DNA from: Strigamia acuminata | Lineage: Eukaryota; Arthropoda; Chilopoda; Geophilomorpha; Linotaeniidae | Direction of reading: 5' to 3' | DNA: 64,000 nucleotides | Assembly (NCBI GenBank): GCA_949358305.1 | Contig: OX442319.1 | Location: forward strand, 8,618,001-8,682,000 | The notes under the pieces: generated by a model | The model's input: the letters and a program-made list of their open reading frames with translations, nothing else | Databases searched by the model: none | What the model was told of the DNA's origin: nothing | Part shown: in pieces, positions 41,738 through 53,310 of the stretch | How the letters are laid out: each line of letters begins with the position of its first letter | How positions within the stretch are numbered: position 1 is the first letter of the stretch | Made by a program: the position numbers and the translations under genes

Positions 41738-44700
41738 TCACAAATGAGCTAAAATTTCCACTTCCCCTTGAACAGTTATCGACGACGGCGCACTCATCCC
41801 AGGGACACTGACTGTCACAGTATCTGGATTAACAATGCGTGAAGACTCCGTCGACTGAATGATGGTCACGGAGTTATTATCCCTTTTTGATCGTGGAAGT
41901 AATTGTTCGTCTTCGAGGACACTGTTCTGTTCTATTGGCAATCCCACACAAATTTCAGCGCTTGCTAACGGACGCACTTCGAACAAACTCTCGTGAGATA
42001 AACAACTGAGACTAAGAGATGGGTCGCGGCTGTGCGAGCCCTGATGAACGTGAGTCCGCACCTCATTGGCCACAGCACGAGACGGCGTTGGTATATCTCC
42101 TGGTCGAGGCACTACAGAACTAGATCTCGATCGGTAACTGGGTGGCCTGCTGCAATCACTGTCGCGAGTAATGGAAAGAGGTTGCCTGAAATTAAAAAGG
42201 AAAGATAATTTAGTTTTGGTGTTTGAACGGTGTGTTTGGTAGCTCACCTTCCACTAGTGTGAGATCTGTAAGTAGGTGGTGGTGATACGGGAGACATGGA
42301 CATAGCTGATGGTGTATGTTGACGATCTAAAAGGAGGAGTCGCAATCGATACTCCTGCATAGATGCTTGGTAGGATGGCGGCGGCGGCCTAAACTGAAAT
42401 TCTGGATACATCATTGCTGCCAAAACAAAAAAGAAAAATTAAATTGGTGCTAATTATTTTTTTTTTTTAATATTAGCTGCATTCAAAAATTAAAATATTG
42501 TGTGTTTTACTTCAATTTTAAACCAAAAATGACGTCCCAACGAAGTATCTGTAACCCCAATGATGTCGTAAAAAGTAATAGCGTATTTTACCGATTAAGA
42601 GTCGCCTTTGAATAGAAGCCGCAGCTGAGACAACAAGAATACCGTATTTTTGCTAAAGTACGGTATTGTTTTCGTACCGTATATTATCGATTACTACGCG
42701 GGCCTCTAATAGCCTGCGGACCTCGAATTGCGCGCGGGTACACAATTGGAGGCCCGAAATGTGCCAAAAAAGGATGACAAATGACTTGTTTTGCATACGT
42801 TTTGGCAGAAAATTACCGAAACATATGGAAAACGTCTCAATTGTCACACTTTTAGGTGTTTTTCGTTGCAGATACGTTCAAAAAATAGTCTGCGGGCCTC
42901 TAATACCGCGCGGGTCAAAATCTTTTTTTTCTAATAGCGCACGGGTGCGCTATTTACAAATATACGGTATTTAACTTCACGAACGATGAATGTACGGTGA
43001 TGCGTACTACTCGCGAGATTGGTTGGCGCGACATTCTAACACGCAAAATATAAACTTAAAATACACTTAAACTAAAATTGTTAAAACACAAGTATTTTTA
43101 TTTTTGAATGCAGCTAGCGTTATTTAAAAAAATATTTACGTCTGAATTATTTGTTTACACTTTTTCTTGAAAAAAAAATGAAATTTCTCTAGGTCAAACT
43201 ACAAACCTGCATAAGGGTGATGAGATCTGCCATAAGACGGTGGAATCCGAGGAACAAAACGATTGTTTGGTTCCGGGTCTTCATTGGATCTTAATCCTAA
43301 CATCATTCGGCACGAAGGTGCATCAGTGGACGTCAGGCGCCATGCGATTCCACTTACAGTTATCAGCACGATCCCAACACCTAAAAATATATTTTTATTT
43401 AGTAATAATCATAATGATAGTGATAACAATAATTCAGTGATAAAATTTGCAAACAAAAATTCCCACACCAAAATTAATCTGAAAACATAATCAGAAATAA
43501 CCTGAACTGTAAGTGAAAATTCTCACACAAGATGGAGGGGAGGATGAGCCGAACCCACACAAAGCTGGGTTGAGTTCAGGTCAGGGCCAAATCGGGCAAG
43601 TTCAAACATGGAGTCTGGAAATGAGCAGAAGGAGAGAAGGGGAAAGAAAAAAGAAAAAGAAAACAGCAGCAGAAAATGGGAGGAACTCTATGTGCCGCCT
43701 GCTGCTAGTGTGATAAAATGCAAATAATACAACCGAACAGCAGGAAATGTAAATAAATAAATAAAAAAATCACCAAAACAAACATTAAAAAAAAGTGAGT
43801 GAAGGTCAAGATAAGACCCAGACTACGGGAGAGTTTTTATGTTTTTATTTTTAATTCGTAGAAAAAATTTCTTAGAAATTTGTACTTTTGGTTTTTAGTT
43901 GGCAGAACCTTTCTATAAGTTGAAAAAAAATTACAAGTCTTAAACTGTAACCAGAAAAAAAATACCGTATTTTATCGATCAAGAGCCGCGGCTTTTATTC
44001 AAAACTGACATTTTTGTCGGCAATTAAAATTTCGGTTTTTCATTTGTTACATTTGGTTAATGTAACTAACGAAGTCTGAACGTCACGAACGAAGCTTACG
44101 TTCATCGTTACTGAGGTTAAATACGGAAACATAGAGAGTTTGCGGGATGCATTTTTCCCTTACAGTTAAAGACTATACGGTATAAAAATAGTGTAAGGGG
44201 AAAATGATAAATTAAGTTTTTGCGAGCTGCATTTTTCCCTTATCACTACACTATTCCAGCCAACTACTGACAGTTAGTAATTTTGGGCCTAAAAATTTAA
44301 TTTGGGGGCGTAAATGTGCAAATTTCTGCATAAAATTCCATTATTATGCCTATAAAGCATGGCTTTGGGCCTAAAATTCAATTTTGAGCCTCACTTATCA
44401 TTCAATCTACGTACCTATGACTGTTGTGTTTGATCGGGACAACAAAATAATCGCCATTTGCAATGAGCGGAGCTAACAATTTAGTGTTCTCAATTCTGAT
44501 TGGCTGCACTATATTTTAATTTAGTGTTGAAAACGATACACTAAAGATTTTTCCCTTACGATATGGCACTAAAATAGTGTAACGTGGCACAAAATAAGGG
44601 AAAAATGCATCCCGCAAACTCCCTAATACCGTACTTTTGCAAAAATACGGTATTCTTGATGTCTCAGCCGCGGCTACAATTCGACGGCGACTCTTAATCG

Positions 44701-47222
44701 GTAAAACACGATAAACATGATTTACTAGATGTGTGTAAACTGTCCTAATCTATCCCACTCCCTTAATTTTAATTTCCCAAGCATAATTTAGTCCTTATTG
44801 CAAAACAAAATAAAACTAGGCAACTCCATATAGGTAGCATTGATGCAACCGGATGCCAACATTAATTTTTTGATGCATACGACGTCCTTGGATTTCTCCT
44901 GGCAACTTGCATAGCACAAAGACAAATATGAAAATAAAAATTTCAAAAAAAGAAATAAAAATCGGAAAAGAAGAGGGAAAAAATAGGTTCAAGTACAATA
45001 ATTTCACCTTTTTTTCCCCCACTGTCTATACAATATAAAAACAGGTCACGTCCTATAGATTTAAGCCACGGACCTGTAATTTATAAAACTTGAAGCCATG
45101 GGAAAAAGTTCCGCTGAATTCGTGTTCCAATGCTCATCCCGAGCCAACCATGTTTACATCAATCAAAATTAAACGTTCAAAAACAGCCCGCGACGTGATT
45201 CAATATGGGTCCCTTGGGCCCCTGGGCCCCGTGCGAGAAGTATTAACCCTTTATGTAATGTGTAATTAAGTTAATGCAGTGTTTTTATCAGCGAAGCATG
45301 TTAAATTACAAAGAAGAGTACGGTTCACGTTGTTTAGGCCCAAACAAGGCCTAGTTAGGCATCCATGTGCGCAGAAGCGAAATTATCTCCGTTGTATTGG
45401 CCATCGGGGTTAATACTGACGAAACTTGTTGAGCAATTGTAAATTGAATGACTTTTTATTTCTATTCTTTTCTTCAGGTGAGAAACTAGCGGTTAGAGTC
45501 ACAGGTGGATTACGATTAGAATTTACAAGTGATTTGACCTGAAACCTGTTTTCTTTGAATAGTCACGTGACATTTTTGACCCATAAGGAATGCTGCGTAC
45601 ACTTGATTTAATTCCTGTCGTTTGGTTTGAGTCGAGGTATCGTGGAACGATCGGAAAAATCAAACATGGAGTTGGTTGTTTTACTTCCGTTCCAAAATTC
45701 AGAACGTGGTCTAGTTTATTTACGTTTTTATCGTGGAATTGAATGAAAAATTAGAGTTTTTCCTTTACCACATTCACTCAACCGAATTTTTAAAAAAAAA
45801 AAAAACTAAACCTGAAAAAATTAAAATTAAAATTAAAAATCCAAAATAAACCTAAAAAATCCAAAATAAACCTAAAAAATCCAAAATAAACCTAAAAAAT
45901 CCAAAATAAACCTAAAAAATCCAAAATAAACCTGAAATAATCAAAATAAACCTAAAAAATCCAAAATAATCCTGAAAAATCCAAAATAAACCTGAAAAAT
46001 CCAAAATAAACCTAAAAAATCCAAAATAAACCAAAAAAAAATCCAAAATAAACCTAAAAAATCCAAAATAAACCTAAAAAATCCAAAATAAACCTATAAA
46101 ATCCAAAATAAACCTAAAAAATCCAAAATAAACCTAAAAAATCCAAAATAATCCTGGAAAATCCAAACTAAACCTGAAATAATCAAAATAACCAAAATAA
46201 AACCAAAAATAATCAAAATAAAACAAAAATAATCAAAATAAAACCAAAATAATTAAAATAAACCCAAAATAATCAAAATAAACCCAAAATAATCAAAATA
46301 AACCAGAAAAAAATCCAAAATAAACTTTAAAAAAACCAAATTAAACCAAAAAAAAAATAATTAAAAATAATGATAAAGGATATTTACCAATCATAAGTAA
46401 TGAAACAGTTAGGTGTTCTCTCCCAGTTGTTTTGAGCGCACCTAGCACAGTGCCAACAACGGCGCAACACAAACCCACGAAGGCTATCATCACGATAAAC
46501 CATCTTATGCTCACAGTTTGACTCACAACCACACCACAACAATGCTTAGGTTCATCCTCCGGCGTGTAATTAGTGCCTCGACCCACCCTCCTATGACCAT
46601 TGTTCAGAAAATTCAGCGCGGGGTTGAGAAACGAACGGCTGCCCAACGACGAGCGGCAGCCGCCGCCATTTTGGCGACGATCGGCGGGCGGCAGAGTGGA
46701 GTAGGGAGGCGGTGGCAGATGAGAATTCAATATGTCAGGTAACAACTCGGGGCTGAGCACGGTATTGGAGGACGACACGTGAACGGGCGACATTTCGCTC
46801 GTGGTATTCCGATTTCGGTTGTTGTTGCTGCTATCGCGGCTGGTTTGTCGCTGCCCAGCACTCGCATCGCGACTTCCGCTCGCCGCATCTCTCGGTGCCA
46901 GCAGCGAAGCGACGGCGCGAGGAGCGAATCCCCGGCCGCCGCTCGGGCGGCTTTTCCGCCGATTGGACACGTTGGAACGGCTCAGTCTGCACGGCCAACG
47001 GCACACACACACATCCGCAACATCCTCGTTCTCGTTCGCACTGCTCGCAGTCTGGGGTCTACTCGATGCGCCTGGATTCGCGCTATCAACTTCTCGCGTC
47101 TGGTTGGCCGTGGCTTCGGCGCCATCTAGCGAGCGAGGCGCCAACTCGGTGGCCATCTCGCAATCGGCTTCTTCGTACGCCTGGTTATCTATACCGGATT
47201 GGTCGTCGATGCAATGTGCCAT
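41738..47222 (-). CDS. Two-TM protein with five PPxY motifs (541 aa)
   Basis: Four exons on the minus strand: 47222-46388, 43380-43207, 42416-42248 and 42185-41738. All are GT-AG and join in phase (1,626 nt). The start ATG (MAHCIDDQSGIDNQAYEE) is in a fair context. A long polar N-terminus rich in Ser, Arg and Ala precedes TM1 (SIRWFIVMIAFVGLCCAVVG) and a short loop. TM2 spans the exon junction (LLMIGVGIVLITVSGIAW). The cytosolic C-terminus is Pro/Ser-rich. PPxY motifs: PPPPYS before TM1, then IPPSYG, PPPSYQ, PPPTYR and RPPSYR after TM2. PPxY binds WW domains of NEDD4-type ligases and YAP-type factors, so this is probably a membrane adaptor controlled by ubiquitination. I do not recognise an established family name. 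Intron 1 is 3 kb and filled with repeats. Confidence 0.82.
42582..42668. mobile_element. MITE fragment, TACCGATTAAGAG family (left)
   Basis: About 87 bp starting near GTATTTTACCGATTAAGAGT and ending TACGGTATTG. The inverted copy is at 44625-44711 with only a few differences. It lies in the second intron of the PPxY gene. Confidence 0.65.
42675..42969. mobile_element. MITE with TACCGTATATT ends
   Basis: Starts TACCGTATATTATCGATTAC and ends AATATACGGTA in inverse. Inside are several GCGGGCCTCTAATAGC and GCGCGCGGGT blocks near both ends. About 295 bp, non-coding. Confidence 0.65.
43964..44712. mobile_element. Composite MITE, TACCGTATTTTATCGATC family
   Basis: Left end TACCGTATTTTATCGATCAA with AGAGCCGCGGC. 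The right end is the inverse of TTTTACCGATTAAGAG with GCCGCGGC. It is broken by another MITE at 44136-44621. Related to the elements at 9504 and 42582. Confidence 0.6.
44136..44621. mobile_element. MITE nested in the previous one, 27-bp perfect ends
   Basis: Inverted ends 44136-44162 and 44595-44621, reading GAGTTTGCGGGATGCATTTT then TCCCTTA. One more base pair plus a flanking TA on each side would fit a TA target duplication. Inside, CACTATTTTAGTGCC-like pieces recur. No ORF. Confidence 0.75.
45815..46340. repeat. 20-bp minisatellite in intron 1 of the PPxY gene
   Basis: About 20 copies of CCAAAATAAACCTAAAAAAT head to tail. They decay to AATCAAAATAAACC units toward 46300. It ends about 45 bp before the donor of exon 1. 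Confidence 0.9.
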
Positions 47223-49695
47223 GGCTCATCTTGAAAATAAATAAATTCGACAAATTGTTATGATTTTTTTTATTATTTTTATTTTTGTTTTTGTTTTTTT
47301 CTATTTTCACAACGCACGGAGCAAATCAGGTCATCCCAGTGGACGTTTTACGAGTCACAGAGTTTTTTACTTCCGACTTGCGTTTAATTTTTATCTTTTC
47401 ACATTAATTATTTTTGATGACTTCTGGTTTCAACAGATACCTCAAAGATACTTCCTTCTGCGTGTGGAATTGTGGGTAATCACGCTTCGCGGTGCATTAT
47501 GCATTATTTATTTAGTGTTTTGGCTGATTTTGTTTACTTATTTTGAAGGTTTTATCGTTAAAAAGGGTTAATAGCATTGTGGCACAGGCATTTTTGTCAC
47601 ACTCAAACATCACAAACTTCGTTTGCATCTATACAGTGGTATTGAAATACAAATATCACGTGATGCGTAGCCCTGAACTGTGCAACAGCTGTGTCATCTG
47701 GTGTCTAGAATAACAACACTTGAGACGGATTAATGGTTTAATAGCGGGATAAAGATTTATATGTTAACGGGGGAAAAAAATGTCTCCCTTTTTTTTAAAT
47801 ATTCATAAATGATGTCACGAATAAATATATATATATTTTATATTAGTAAAAATTTGTTGTAATATCGTTTTATAAAAATAAAATGAAATTCTAAACGTGC
47901 AACTTATTTCTCATCCCCACGGAATTCCCAATTGTTTGTACAGTCCACTTTTGCTAAATGTGTTGGACATCTGTGACCATCACACAAGACGGGCAGATTA
48001 TGAGTTTCCTGTTAGTTGAATGGTTTTACAACACTCCCAGAAATCCAGACCTTAAAATTGCAAGTTTTAAACAAAATCTAGACACAATTTAACCACAAAA
48101 TTCATTTTTTTAAACCAAAAAACCCAAAAATCAATTGACAAATCATTGACCACAACTGACCTTTCCCCCAAAACAATTTCAACTTCCAAATCCCAAACAG
48201 CAATTTAAAATTGATTATTGACAAACAATGTTGTAGAATAAGCTGAATAAATGCTAAAATGTGAAAAACTTACATAAATTGCATGCATCAATTGGAGACA
48301 GAGCAGTGGACTGCAGCAGAAGGAAAAACAGACAGAAAAGTGAGACATGCAGTCAGTCCCCATATGGAGTAAAAGAGGAGGGGTGTGGGGAAGGTTTGAT
48401 GCCATCCTCCAATCTGAGTCCTCCACTCTTGTCCCCAGATGTGGAGATGGGGAGCTTGGAGCTTGGGTAAAAAGATGGGGGTGTGGGGTGGGCTATTGGA
48501 TTCGAGCTGGAGCATAGCTCTAATTGCTCCCCCTCTACCCTCACCTCCCACTAGTTCTTCACCACCCCAATCAGCTGTTTGTTGCTATTGTACATTTGCA
48601 GCTGCTTTTGACCGTTGAGTTTTTATTTTTGTTCAAAAATCGACTTGAAAAGAGGTGGCAGAAGTGGATAATAGAATCACTTTGAATTCACTCATTAAAT
48701 ATGCAAAAACAACAAAAAGATTGTTTTAATTTTTTGGAAATTCATCGTGCTTTTATTTTTATTTTCATTGGTTTTGTTTGTTTTTATTTTTATTGGTTTT
48801 GTTTGTTTTTATTTTTATTGGTTTTGTTTGTTTTTATTTTTATGTTATTGCTTTTATGGATTTTTATGGATTTTTATTTTCAATTTTTTTATTATATTTA
48901 TTTCTCATTTTTCTTATTTTTCTTATTTATTTTTATTTACGGTACTTTCATTATTTATTTTCATTTTCATTTATTTATATTTATATTTTCTTTATTTATT
49001 TTCATTTTCATTATTTATTTTCATTTTCATTTTTATTTATTTTTATTTATTTTCATTATTTATTTTTATTTATTTTCATTATTTATTTTTATTTTCATTT
49101 TCATTTATTTTTATTATTATTATTTTTCATTTTTGTTGTTATTTGTGAGAATTTTACTATCAGATTTGGGGATCAGGAGGTCTAAGCTAACATAGGACCG
49201 TTATATTAATTTACTTAGGCTAAAAGAAGTCCAGCAAAAGGTCCAGGTGAACCGACGTGAACCCTGGCTCAATGGGGATCGTATTGCACGGTCCCACTCA
49301 ACCCGACCCCAGTGACTCATACAAAAGAAAATGCCTGCAATGTACCAAAGGTTGCCCTGTTGGCTTTGGCGGCTGGAAATTCAAATTCCATTATACAATA
49401 TAGCGTTAGACCCAGGGCCCGAAACAGGGAGGTGTTGGGGGACAATGGGCATTTTCCCCGAGAATCCCGAAATACATTTTCATGATTAAATCATAAAGCG
49501 GAAAGTATTGTGCGAAGACTCAGCTGTTTGGTAATACTAGTCACGTCAGAATCAGTGGATGATGTAATGGTTATTTCAACCTATCACAGCCAAGCAGCGG
49601 ATGGCTAAACTCATGTTATTTTTTGCTGTCTTCGAGTGCCGTTAAACAGTGACATCTGTCGGATAAAAGTAATAACAACCCATGACGGCTATAAA
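47223..49695. other. Intergenic between the PPxY gene and IFT20
   Basis: No supported gene. 48740-49140 is a T-rich microsatellite-like tract (TTTATTTTTATTTTCATT and GGTTTTGTTTGTTTTTATTT units), which makes long but meaningless hydrophobic frames. 48270-48560 is purine-rich on the plus strand. 49200-49330 is GC-richer and unassigned. Confidence 0.6.
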
Positions 49696-50340
49696 ATGGT
49701 GGAGTCGTTGGGAAAAGCTGGCTTGTACTTCGATGAATTGAACAAGATTCGGGTGTTGGAACCGGATGTTGCTCAACAAACAGTTGAGTTGAGGGATGAT
49801 TGCAAGGAATTTGTTGATCGTAAGTGTTTTAATGTCTTAAATGTTGTTATTGCATCATGTCGAACTTGTTTTGTTGATGTGCCGTTGCTATGGCAACGCA
49901 AACAAGGCCATCAAGCTTAGAGAGAAAACATCTAACGTTTGTGTTGTTGAATAGAAATATCCGAGTTTCAAAAGAAGTCTGACAAATTCATTGACATTGT
50001 GGACAAATTGGGGGAAAAGGTGGACAAGGAGAGAATAAAGGTTTGCAAATAATACATCAAAGAGTTAATTTATGCACAATTTAATCATATTCCAGGGCCT
50101 AGGCAGTCGGAATTTATTGAATTCAATGGCCAAGCAAAAAGAAGCGAATCAGCAACAACTGCTGGCTCTCATCACTGAAAAAAGAATGCAGTTGGAAAGG
50201 CATTAATCATAGGATTTGCATCAATACATTTTCTAATGACCTGTTTAATCATCTCTAGATTACAGAAGCAATATGAATCTCTAGTGAGAGTTGAAGCCGA
50301 TCAAAATGAATTTATTGAACAGTTTCTTCTTCAAAAATAA
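49696..50340 (+). CDS. IFT20: Intraflagellar transport protein IFT20
   Basis: Exons are 49696-49819, 49955-50040, 50096-50199 and 50259-50340: 396 nt, 131 aa (human IFT20 is 132). The ATG at 49696 gives [20 protein letters not shown], aligning with the family start. Then come [56 protein letters not shown] and the conserved end [11 protein letters not shown]. It is nearly all coiled coil. Family role: IFT-B subunit that also sits at the Golgi and brings membrane cargo to the cilium. The third intron begins GC (AAAG then GCATTA at 50200) rather than GT; the frame and protein alignment require this boundary. AATAAA follows near 50372. Confidence 0.94.
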
Positions 50341-51285
50341 ACTTTATTACCAAGATAAACCAAGAAAATGCAATAAATTAATATAAATTAATCATAATTT
50401 GTAACATATAATTAAGACATCTGGTTAAGTTAGTGCAGATATTTAGAATTTGACAATAGAATTGTGAGTGGCAGATGGTCACCACAAGGCATGAGGAGTG
50501 CCAATGTGGTGTCACTTTAGGAACAAACAACTTTAGAAAACTACTTAATTCTATTGGTTTATGACCTTTATTCAATGGTTGTCTAGGGGTAAATTCCCAA
50601 AGTGTTTTCATGACCACATGGCCAAGAGACCATGTGGGCAGCGAGATCGTTTGCTCTGCACAAATCGAAATGTCAATGTAACGCGTTTTGGCGAACACAC
50701 GGTTTACTCAATGCACATTTTACATCGTAATTCATATAACGACGTGTCTACCGTCAAGTCAACATCCATTATTTTGAGTCGTTTGGTTGGTACAATAACC
50801 AAAAAGCACTGACCGCTGTATAGGTCTCATCTCAGGGTTTGGTCTTGGGATCGTTTGTGTTGCGCATTCTAAAAAAAATGGCAATTGTAAAGTTGTAAAG
50901 CATCATTTGTTTTGCACAATGACGCTTTTATAGTGTCATTGTACACTATAAAAGCAATATGTATGTGCAAAATGAGAGGTGTAATCAATTATAGTACACC
51001 AGATGTAACGAGATAAACATCAGTCAACAGGGAGCAACTGTTGGTTTGTCCCGAGGCTGGCACCCCTTCAGCACACCGGTGTCCCTTTGACTAAGGGTCA
51101 CAAAAGTTTGGAGGCAATCAACTGATTGACAATGTAAAGGCGTCAGTAGCAGTTCAGTGGAAACCATTGACACCATTCAATGTTCAGTAATGTTGTTTGT
51201 CAGATTTTTATTTGATTTTTTATGTAATTAATTTTATTTTTGAAATTTTAATTTTAGTTTTTTTTTGTCTATAATATAATTTGGC
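50341..51285. other. Intergenic after IFT20
   Basis: Holds a perfect hairpin (50924-50955) and the start of the module shared with 54.4 kb (from about 51118). No gene. Confidence 0.5.
50924..50955. repeat. Perfect 13-bp hairpin
   Basis: GCTTTTATAGTGT and ACACTATAAAAGC around the 6-base loop CATTGT. No poly-T pattern or gene relation suggests a function. Confidence 0.7.
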
Positions 51286-51482
51286 AGAATGACGGTTTAC
51301 GGGCGACCCGTATTAAATGCCCAATTCCCTTCACATTAATAAAACCAGTTAAGGTGAGGTTCGCGGGGGGTCAAGGGGGGGCGCTAGCCCCCCCTTGTTA
51401 AGAAAAAAAGAAAAAAAATACCCGTCATTTTTTCTTTAATTTGAACTGAATTTAATACGGGTCGCCCGTAAACCGTCATTCT
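51286..51482. mobile_element. Small MITE with 33-bp ends
   Basis: Left arm 51286-51318, AGAATGACGGTTTACGGGCG then ACCCGTATTAAAT. The right arm 51450-51482 is its inverse. The core holds a G-run/C-run palindrome around GGGGGGGCGCTAGCCCCCCC. The related stretch near 54551 lacks the element. Confidence 0.85.
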
Positions 51483-51729
51483 ACCTATAATTTTAATATT
51501 TGAGAACTAGATGGCGCTGTTTTAGCGGTAAGGGGAATTGAAAAATACTTGACTACAGTTCTCCACACAAAGATTACATCGAGTGAGTTAATTAACAACT
51601 TGCAATCTTTAATAATAAAATTTAGCAACAAGATAACACTTTTAATTATTGCTGGACCCTCTGTACAATTTGGTAATGTTACCTATACGTGACATCGTCA
51701 CGTTTACAATGCGTGACATTATTTTGAGG

Positions 51730-51766
51730 TATATAAACCCCCCAACATTGTTTAAATAAATCAGTT
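51730..51766 (+). promoter_or_regulatory. TATA box and initiator of the LRR gene
   Basis: TATATAAA (51730-51737) and TCAGTT (51761-51766) are 33 bp apart from the first T to the initiator A. That is the spacing and initiator sequence of arthropod core promoters. The CDS begins 77 bp downstream of that A. Confidence 0.75.
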
Positions 51767-51839
51767 GTTCATTAACACAGTTGTATTTGTTGGATCGAGC
51801 TATTTCTAACATCATTCTCATCTGACCCGTACAGTCGAC

Positions 51840-52562
51840 ATGCCACGCACTAAATCAGCTTCGAGTTTGGAACGTTTGTGTTTGAATGTGGTGACTACTC
51901 GATTTCAGGAGCAAAATATCCAAGATCAACTGGCAAGTCAACCACCCGTGTTTTTGAATAACATATATGAAAGTTTGTGCAAGAAATTAGTAACTACCGA
52001 TGGAAGTTTGCCTTCAAAAACATGCATGGATTTTGGACATTTGGATTATAATATTGTAATGTGGCCACAACGATTGAAATCTCTCATTTTGTGGGATTGT
52101 ACACTTGTGAATATTAGACTTATTGATCGCGCTTGGCCGATGCTAGAGAATTTAGAATTAAATGAGTGTACATTTTTCAATGAAGGTGATACCTTTAATT
52201 CTCCATTGCAAAACCTTCGTCATCTGAATTTAAGCTGTAGAAAATCAATCGTTACTGAACAACAAATGAAAACGTTATTGGTGCAATGTAAAAGTTTAAA
52301 AAGATTGTTTTTTTATTTTTGTGCAATGCTTTCTGACGATTTCATTTTAGAACTTGCTGAGTTGAAAGTGCTACAATCTTTAGGATTTTATGAATGCCAC
52401 TTAATTACTGCTGCTTCCATCGTAAAATTATTGGACGTACAAAATCCATTGAATACATTAAAAATCCTGCAGTGTAATAGTATTGACTTTTCAGATTATG
52501 ATGTAATTAACGATCATGTTAAACGTAAAAACTTGAATTTACAGGTTGTACACAAAGTGTAA
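51840..52562 (+). CDS. Intronless leucine-rich-repeat protein (240 aa)
   Basis: ATG (MPRTKSASSLERLCLNVVTT) to stop in one exon. The opening SLERLCLNVVTT and PPVFLNNIYESLCKKL resemble the Cys/Leu pattern that starts ZYG11/ZER1-type and VHL-box substrate receptors. After it come irregular LRRs of the cysteine-containing kind: LKSLILWDC, LENLELNEC, LRHLNLSC, LKRLFFYFC, LQSLGFYEC and LNTLKILQC. Such proteins usually recruit substrates to cullin-2 or SCF ubiquitin ligases; that role is inference. No F-box is evident. A TATA/initiator promoter lies just upstream. Confidence 0.8.
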   Translation: MPRTKSASSLERLCLNVVTTRFQEQNIQDQLASQPPVFLNNIYESLCKKLVTTDGSLPSKTCMDFGHLDYNIVMWPQRLKSLILWDCTLVNIRLIDRAWPMLENLELNECTFFNEGDTFNSPLQNLRHLNLSCRKSIVTEQQMKTLLVQCKSLKRLFFYFCAMLSDDFILELAELKVLQSLGFYECHLITAASIVKLLDVQNPLNTLKILQCNSIDFSDYDVINDHVKRKNLNLQVVHKV

Positions 52563-52749
52563 AGAAATTTATAGACGTCTGGACACGTCGTCGTTGTGGT
52601 CGTAATTGGACGTAATTCGGACCTGGTGTGGCATCCGGTGTCCTTGTTTGTTAGCCTTAACTGGAAATTTAGTATTAACAGGCAGGATCACTACAACATA
52701 ACAGTTTTGAAGATAAAAAAATTACATTGTTTTATATCAATTTGGCATG
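52563..52749. other. 3' flank of the LRR gene
   Basis: Nothing recognised beyond a probable 3' untranslated region. Confidence 0.4.
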
Positions 52750-53310
52750 TGATAAACAGAATCCGCTTTTAACGCACTATTTTCGATTTTTAATGTTGCC
52801 AATTCATCGCTCATCGCAGTTAATTTTGCAGACAAATTCTTATTTTCTTATTTTCTTCTTTTCCTTTTTTCCCTTTACTCTTCGATTTCTTTAATCAGGC
52901 CTTTAATTCTTTCACTTCTTGTTTCAATATCGGCACCAACGCTCGGTTCTCCGCATTTTCGGCAGTTATTGCTCTGCGTTTTTTATTTATTTATTATTTT
53001 TATTTATTCTTATCACAGTTATCAGCGAGTGTTCGGATAGCTTCCTCCGTGTCTGGGCCTTGACTGGGTCCTGCGACCGAGTTTGGGCCTTCACTGGGTG
53101 CTGCGCCCGAGTTTGTGTCTTGAATAGGACGGACGCCTTCATTATTCGATGTAGGCTTCAAAGTAAATAAAAAAAAAGTAGGTAAAAATTGGGTACTTTA
53201 ATTGATAGATTTTTGGACCAAGTGCCACCTTTATAACATTATCCGTCGCAAAGTTTAATTGTTTAATTTCATTAAAAATAATTGTTTTGTTTTACCTCAG
53301 ACATGTTGAT
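52750..53310 (-). pseudogene. Possible decayed or unresolved minus-strand gene
   Basis: Several coding-like pieces occur on the minus strand but do not join cleanly. A start ATG-TCT-GAG before a donor lies at about 53303. A piece with NNEGVRPIQDTNSGAAPSEG, containing an internal 27-bp repeat, lies at about 53160-53010. A piece with NCRKCGEPSVGADIETRSER and KGLIKEIEE lies near 52970-52880. A coiled-coil piece, NLSAKLTAMSDELATLKIEN, ends with a stop near 52747. Stops lie between them and acceptors lack pyrimidine tracts. It may be a small coiled-coil gene that decayed, or one whose splicing I cannot read. Confidence 0.3.

Noticed and set aside
48701-49195. Three overlapping, very hydrophobic frames resembling multi-TM proteins
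   Set aside because: A T-rich simple-sequence tract reads as Phe/Ile/Tyr in every frame; there is no real protein pattern.
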